From NCBI GenBank assembly GCA_020028535.1, contig JAIBHM010000063.1:1-9042 (forward strand): a stretch of 9,042 nucleotides of DNA. The letters run 5' to 3'. The translations under genes and the position numbers were made by a program. Under the pieces are notes generated by a model. It was not told the DNA's origin. It saw only the letters and a list, made by a program, of their open reading frames with translations, and searched no databases. How positions within the stretch are numbered: position 1 is the first letter of the stretch; every line of letters starts with the position of its first letter. Positions 4,965-9,042 of the stretch are shown in pieces. The stretch comes from Armatimonadota bacterium. GTDB lineage: Bacteria; Sysuimicrobiota; Sysuimicrobiia; Sysuimicrobiales; Kaftiobacteriaceae.

Positions 4965-6878
4965 ATGGCGACAAACCAGGCAACAACCCCCTACGGCGCC
5001 GAGCAGATCCAGGTCCTGGAGGGGCTCGAGGGCGTCCGCAGGCGCCCTGCCATGTACATCGGGAGCACCGGGCCCGATGGGCTGCATCACCTCCTGTTTG
5101 AAGTCGTCGACAACTCGGTCGACGAGGCCCTGGCCGGCCGCTGCGACGAGATCGACATCATCCTGCACAAGGACGGCAGCGCCTCGGTCATCGACGACGG
5201 CGCCGGCATCCCTGTTGACCCCATCCCCAAGATCGGCAAGCCGGCGGTCGAGGTCGTGCTGACGACGCTCCATTCCGGCGGCAAGTTCGGAGGCGGCGGC
5301 TACAAGATCTCCGGCGGTCTGCACGGCGTCGGCGTCTCCGTCGTCAACGCGCTCTCTGAATGGCTCGAGGTCGAAGTCTGGCGCGACGGCAAGGCGTGGA
5401 AGCAGCGCTTCGCCCGTGGGAAGAAGACCGGGTCGCTGCAGGAGGGCGGCTCCACCCGCAAGACCGGGACGCGAGTCACCTTCAAACCGGATCCCGAGGT
5501 GATGACCGCGCTGACGTTCGAGGTCGAGGCGATCAGCAAGCGGTTCGATGACATCGCCTACCTGAACAAGGGCCTGATCATCCGGCTCAAGGACGAGCGC
5601 GCCGGAACGGAGCAGACGTTCAAGCACGCCGGGGGGATCGTCGAGCTCGTCGGGGGCATCAACCGCAACAAGAGCAAGCTCAGCGACGTCATGCACATGC
5701 TCAAAGAGCGCGACGGCACCGAGATCGAGATCGCGCTCCAGTACAACGAAGGCTACCTGGAGCACACGCTCACGTATGTCAACACGATTCCGACCACTGA
5801 GGGCGGCACGCATCTCGCCGGCTTCCGCTCCGCGCTGACCCGGGCCATCAACGATTACGCGCGCCGCAGCGGCATCCTGAAGAACGGCGAGGTCACCCTC
5901 ACCGGCGATGACGCGCGCGAGGGCCTCACCGCCGTGGTGAACCTGAAACTCCCCGAGCCGCAGTTCGAGGGGCAGACTAAGACCAAGCTTGGCAACACTG
6001 AAGTGAAGGGTCTGATCGAGTCAACCTTCGGCGATTGGCTCGAAGAGTGGCTGCACACGCACCCCAGCGACGCGAAGCGCATCGTGAACAAGGCGGTCAC
6101 CGCAGCCCGGGCCCGTGAGGCTGCGAAGCAGGCGCGCGATCTCGTGCGCCGCAAGGGCGCCCTCGAAGTGTCCACCCTGCCCGGCGTGCTGGCGGATTGC
6201 GCCGAGCGCGACCCGGAGAAGTGCGAGATCTACATCGTGGAGGGGCCCAGCGCGGGCGGCTCGGCCAAGCAGGGCCGCGACCGCCAGTTCCAGGCCATCC
6301 TGCCCATCCAGGGGAAGATCCTGAACGTGGAGAAGGCGCGCGAGGACAAGATGGTCTCCCACGAGGAGATCCGCGCCATCATCACTGCGCTGGGGACCGG
6401 ATTCGGCGAGTCGTTCAAGTTCGACGAGCGCCGCTACGAGCGCGTCATCATCATGTGCGACGCGGACGTGGACGGCAACCACATCCGGACACTGTTGCTG
6501 ACGTTCTTCTACCGCTACATGCGGCCGCTGATCGAGCACGGCAAGGTGTACATCGCCCAGCCGCCGCTGTACCTTGTGAAGAATGGCAAAGAGCGCCGCT
6601 ACGCCTACTCCGACGAGGAACGCCAGGTCGTCACCAAGGAAGTCGAGCGCAAGGGCGGCAAACCCGAGGTGCAGCGCTACAAGGGCCTCGGCGAGATGAA
6701 TCCGGAACAGCTCTGGGAGACCACGATGGATCCACAGACGCGCACGTTGCTGCGCGTGGAAGTGGAGGATGCGCAGGCCGCCGACGAGATCTTCACCACG
6801 CTGATGGGTGAAGAGGTCGAACCGCGCCGCGCTTTCATCGTCAAGTACGCCCGCGAAGTCCGCAATCTCGACATCTAG
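4965..6878 (+). CDS. gyrB: DNA gyrase subunit B
   Basis: GyrB supplies the ATPase and the metal-binding half of the DNA cleavage centre of gyrase. The 637 residues, counted from the ATG at 4965, are the usual length for gyrases without the proteobacterial insertion. GHKL ATPase motifs are EVVDNSVDEA (46-55, catalytic Glu46 and Asn50), DDGAGIP (77-83), GGLHGVGVSVV (from 117) and QTKTKLGN (337-344, ATP-contacting Lys). The Toprim domain has EGPSAGGSAKQGR (Glu426) and CDADVDGNH (Asp499, Asp501, Asp503). The C-terminus has QRYKGLGEMNPEQLW and ends NLDI. Two positions matching E. coli quinolone-contact residues are unusual: Pro428 for Asp426 and Gln449 for Lys447. An ATG at 4947 would add six residues but lacks a well-spaced ribosome-binding site. 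Confidence 0.98.
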   Translation: MATNQATTPYGAEQIQVLEGLEGVRRRPAMYIGSTGPDGLHHLLFEVVDNSVDEALAGRCDEIDIILHKDGSASVIDDGAGIPVDPIPKIGKPAVEVVLTTLHSGGKFGGGGYKISGGLHGVGVSVVNALSEWLEVEVWRDGKAWKQRFARGKKTGSLQEGGSTRKTGTRVTFKPDPEVMTALTFEVEAISKRFDDIAYLNKGLIIRLKDERAGTEQTFKHAGGIVELVGGINRNKSKLSDVMHMLKERDGTEIEIALQYNEGYLEHTLTYVNTIPTTEGGTHLAGFRSALTRAINDYARRSGILKNGEVTLTGDDAREGLTAVVNLKLPEPQFEGQTKTKLGNTEVKGLIESTFGDWLEEWLHTHPSDAKRIVNKAVTAARAREAAKQARDLVRRKGALEVSTLPGVLADCAERDPEKCEIYIVEGPSAGGSAKQGRDRQFQAILPIQGKILNVEKAREDKMVSHEEIRAIITALGTGFGESFKFDERRYERVIIMCDADVDGNHIRTLLLTFFYRYMRPLIEHGKVYIAQPPLYLVKNGKERRYAYSDEERQVVTKEVERKGGKPEVQRYKGLGEMNPEQLWETTMDPQTRTLLRVEVEDAQAADEIFTTLMGEEVEPRRAFIVKYAREVRNLDI

Positions 6879-6881
6879 GAG
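6877..6881 (+). promoter_or_regulatory. gyrA ribosome-binding site overlapping the gyrB stop
   Basis: AGGAG lies 8 bases before the ATG at 6890 and begins inside the gyrB TAG. This arrangement favours translational coupling, which would keep the two subunits in balance. Confidence 0.8.
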
Positions 6882-6889
6882 TAGCCCGA

Positions 6890-9042
6890 ATGGCCTTGTC
6901 TGACGAAAGCCGTATTTTTCCGCAACCGATCGAGAAGGAGATGCGCACCTCCTATCTCGACTACGCCATGTCCGTCATCGTCAGCCGCGCCCTGCCGGAT
7001 GTGCGCGACGGGCTGAAGCCCGTGCAGCGGCGCATCCTGTTCGCGATGCTGGAAGCCGGCCTGCGGCCGGACCGTCCCTATCGGAAGTCCGCCGCGGTGG
7101 TGGGCGACGTGCTGAAGAAGTACCATCCGCACGGCGACGCACCGGTGTACGAGGCGCTCGTGCGTATGGCGCAGGGGTGGTCGCTCCGGTATCCGCTTAT
7201 CGACGGGCAGGGCAACTTCGGGAGCATCGACGGCGATCCCCCGGCGGCGATGAGGTACTCCGAGGCGCGTCTCACGCCGATCGCGATGGAGTTGCTCGCC
7301 GACATCGACAAAGACACTGTGGACCTGGTTCCCAACTACGACGAATACGAGCGCGAACCGGTCGTGCTGCCGTCCAAAGTCCCGCATCTGTTGATGAACG
7401 GCGCCGCGGGAATCGCCGTGGGCATGGCCAGTAACATCCCGCCGCACAACATTGGTGAAATTATTGATGGCCTCATCGCGATCATCGATGAGCCCGAGAC
7501 CGACAATGACGCGCTCATGAAGATCATCAAGGGGCCGGACTTCCCCACAGGGGGGCAGATCGTAGGCCGGGACGGCATCAATGCGGCCTACACCACGGGC
7601 CGCGGCAGCATGATGGTGCGGGCCAAGACGGAGATCGAGGAGCTCCGGGGTGGGCGGACCGCGATCATCATTACGGAGATCCCGTTCCAGGTGAACAAGT
7701 CCGCTCTCATCGCCCGCACCGCCGAGCTCGTCCGCACCAAGAAGCTCAACGGCATCAGCGATCTACGCGACGAGTCCGACCGGCGGGGCATGCGCATCGT
7801 GATTGAGCTGCGCCGCGACGCCAATCCACAGATCGTGCGCAACCAGCTGTTCAAGCACACGCAGATGCAGACCACCTTCGGCGCGAACATGCTGGCGCTG
7901 GTCGGCGGCGTGCCGCGCACGCTGGGACTGAAGGACATGCTGGTCCATTACCTCAACCACCGCCGCGAAGTTGTGAAGCGCCGAACGCAGTTCGAGCTCC
8001 GGAAAGCCGAGGAACGCGCCCATATCCTTGAAGGCTACAAGATTGCGATGGACGCGCTCGACGAGGTCATCGCGCTGATCCGCAAGTCGAAGGACGTGCC
8101 CGCCGCGCGCGCCGGCCTGATGAAGCAGTTCAAGTTGAGCGAGCGCCAGGCGGACGCCATCCTCGAGCTGCAGCTGCGCCGGCTGGCCCAGTTGGAGCGC
8201 GAGAAGATCGAGGACGAGTACAAGCAGCTGGTCAAGGACATCGCACGGTACCAGGAGATGCTGAAGGACGCCACGTCGGCACGTCCGCGGTTGATCATGG
8301 CGGCCATTCGGGCTGAGCTGCTGGACATGAAGGAGAAATACGGCGACGAACGCCGCACGAAGATCACCAGCCGGGAGGCGGAGGAGTTCGAGGCGGAAGA
8401 CCTCATTCCTGACGCCGACGTGGTGATCAGCCTTACGCACAACAACTACATCAAGCGCCAGCCGCTGGAAACCTACCGCCTGCAGCGGCGCGGCACCCGC
8501 GGCATGCAGGGCACGGGCATGAAGGAAGAGGACTACGTGGAACAGGTCGTTGCCACCACCAACCACGCCTTCCTGCTGCTGTTCAGCGACCGCGGCAAGG
8601 TCTACCGGATGAAGGCGCACGAGGTGCCGGAGTCCGGGCGCACCGCGCGCGGGACGGCGCTGGTCAACCTGCTGGCTCTGGCCCAGGGCGAGCGGATCAA
8701 CGCCATCGTCTGGCTCCGCTCGTTCGAGGATGAGGGCAGCATCTTCATGGCCACCAAGCGGGGGATCGTGAAACGCACCGGACTGATGGAGTTCATCAAC
8801 GCCAAGCGGGCCGGGATCTTCGCCATCACCTTGGACCGCGACGACAGCCTGGTTGGGGTGCGGCTCATCGCCCGGGACACCGAGATGGTCCTGGGGACCC
8901 AGCATGGCAAGGCATTGCGATTCAAGGCCGGCCAGGTGCGGGAGATGGGCCGCTCCGCGCACGGAGTCACCGGAATCCGGCTGCGCAGCGGCGACGCGGT
9001 CGTGGGCCTCGCGGACGCTAAGGAAGGCAGCACCTTGCTCAC
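6890..9042 (+). CDS. gyrA: DNA gyrase subunit A (3' truncated by the window)
   Basis: GyrA carries the DNA-cleaving tyrosine and the DNA-wrapping C-terminal domain of gyrase. The window shows 717 residues. Since GyrA usually has 800-870, roughly 90-150 are missing beyond the right edge. The N-terminus MRTSYLDYAMSVIVSRALPDVRDGLKPVQRRIL is classic. The catalytic Tyr123 lies in AAMRYSEARL. The quinolone-determining region reads HPHGDAPVYEALVRMAQ, with Ala84, Pro85 and Glu88 where E. coli has Ser83, Ala84 and Asp87. Tower and coiled-coil regions follow, then the C-terminal pinwheel, whose GyrA-box reads QRRGTRG (532-538). The usual box is QRRGGKG or QRRGGRG, so one Gly is Thr. The box and the gyrB linkage favour GyrA over ParC. 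The frame stays open to the last base. Confidence 0.98.
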   Translation, partial: MALSDESRIFPQPIEKEMRTSYLDYAMSVIVSRALPDVRDGLKPVQRRILFAMLEAGLRPDRPYRKSAAVVGDVLKKYHPHGDAPVYEALVRMAQGWSLRYPLIDGQGNFGSIDGDPPAAMRYSEARLTPIAMELLADIDKDTVDLVPNYDEYEREPVVLPSKVPHLLMNGAAGIAVGMASNIPPHNIGEIIDGLIAIIDEPETDNDALMKIIKGPDFPTGGQIVGRDGINAAYTTGRGSMMVRAKTEIEELRGGRTAIIITEIPFQVNKSALIARTAELVRTKKLNGISDLRDESDRRGMRIVIELRRDANPQIVRNQLFKHTQMQTTFGANMLALVGGVPRTLGLKDMLVHYLNHRREVVKRRTQFELRKAEERAHILEGYKIAMDALDEVIALIRKSKDVPAARAGLMKQFKLSERQADAILELQLRRLAQLEREKIEDEYKQLVKDIARYQEMLKDATSARPRLIMAAIRAELLDMKEKYGDERRTKITSREAEEFEAEDLIPDADVVISLTHNNYIKRQPLETYRLQRRGTRGMQGTGMKEEDYVEQVVATTNHAFLLLFSDRGKVYRMKAHEVPESGRTARGTALVNLLALAQGERINAIVWLRSFEDEGSIFMATKRGIVKRTGLMEFINAKRAGIFAITLDRDDSLVGVRLIARDTEMVLGTQHGKALRFKAGQVREMGRSAHGVTGIRLRSGDAVVGLADAKEGSTLL

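Noticed and set aside
4900..5262. Leader-started frame overlapping gyrB in another phase
   Set aside because: It has a Shine-Dalgarno-like run and an ATG, but the product is Arg/Ser/Ala-rich, as expected from a shifted reading of gyrB. I treat it as a decoy start, not a gene.
4596..5813. 405-codon open frame on the minus strand across remB, the gyrB promoter and the gyrB 5' region
   Set aside because: It lies antisense to two recognised genes and a promoter, and its product resembles no family. Long antisense frames are expected opposite GC-rich genes with strong third-position bias.
7763..8962. 399-codon open frame on the minus strand inside gyrA
   Set aside because: It is fully antisense to conserved gyrA and its composition is typical of a complementary-frame artefact.

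Overview
This window is the chromosomal replication-origin neighbourhood of a high-GC bacterium. All confident genes lie on the + strand in the order dnaA, oriC-type spacer, dnaN, S4-domain protein (yaaA-like), recF, DUF721/dciA-like, remB (yaaB/DUF370-like), gyrB, gyrA. The gyrA gene runs off the right edge. The yaaA and remB homologues around recF-gyrB-gyrA are typical of Bacillota and some deep-branching relatives. The DUF721 gene, the high GC content, and GyrA residues partly like those of Actinobacteria (WSLRYPL after the quinolone region) argue against an ordinary Bacillus. A deep, high-GC, Clostridia/Limnochordia-like or Sysuimicrobiota/Armatimonadota-adjacent lineage is plausible, but this is inference from gene order alone.

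Layout. Bases 1-98 may hold the last codons of an unrecognised upstream gene. dnaA (110-1453) is complete, with all AAA+ and helix-turn-helix signatures. The 168-bp dnaA-dnaN spacer carries a consensus DnaA box (1560-1568), an adjacent degenerate box, a run of DnaA-trio elements, an AT-rich inverted repeat and the dnaN ribosome-binding site. Together these resemble the basal unwinding system of a bacterial oriC. dnaN (1622-2731) is followed by a 73-codon S4-domain gene. Its only plausible start is a CTG overlapping the dnaN stop, so ATG/GTG/TTG gene finders would miss it. recF, dciA-like and remB follow with 6-bp spacing or short overlaps, so dnaN to remB looks like one translationally coupled unit.

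A 171-bp gap before gyrB contains a sigma70-type promoter and a long leader with a 14-bp hairpin. gyrB and gyrA are tightly coupled (11-bp gap, Shine-Dalgarno overlapping the gyrB stop) and encode the two gyrase subunits.

Functionally the set is coherent. DnaA opens the origin, the DciA-like protein probably helps load the replicative helicase, DnaN is the polymerase clamp, RecF acts at damaged forks, and gyrase removes the supercoils made by replication. I found no mobile element, CRISPR array, RNA gene or wholly new system. The points most worth a second look are the compact origin, the hidden CTG-start gene, the gyrB leader hairpin that covers a decoy start site, and the unusual residues at quinolone-contact positions in both gyrase subunits.
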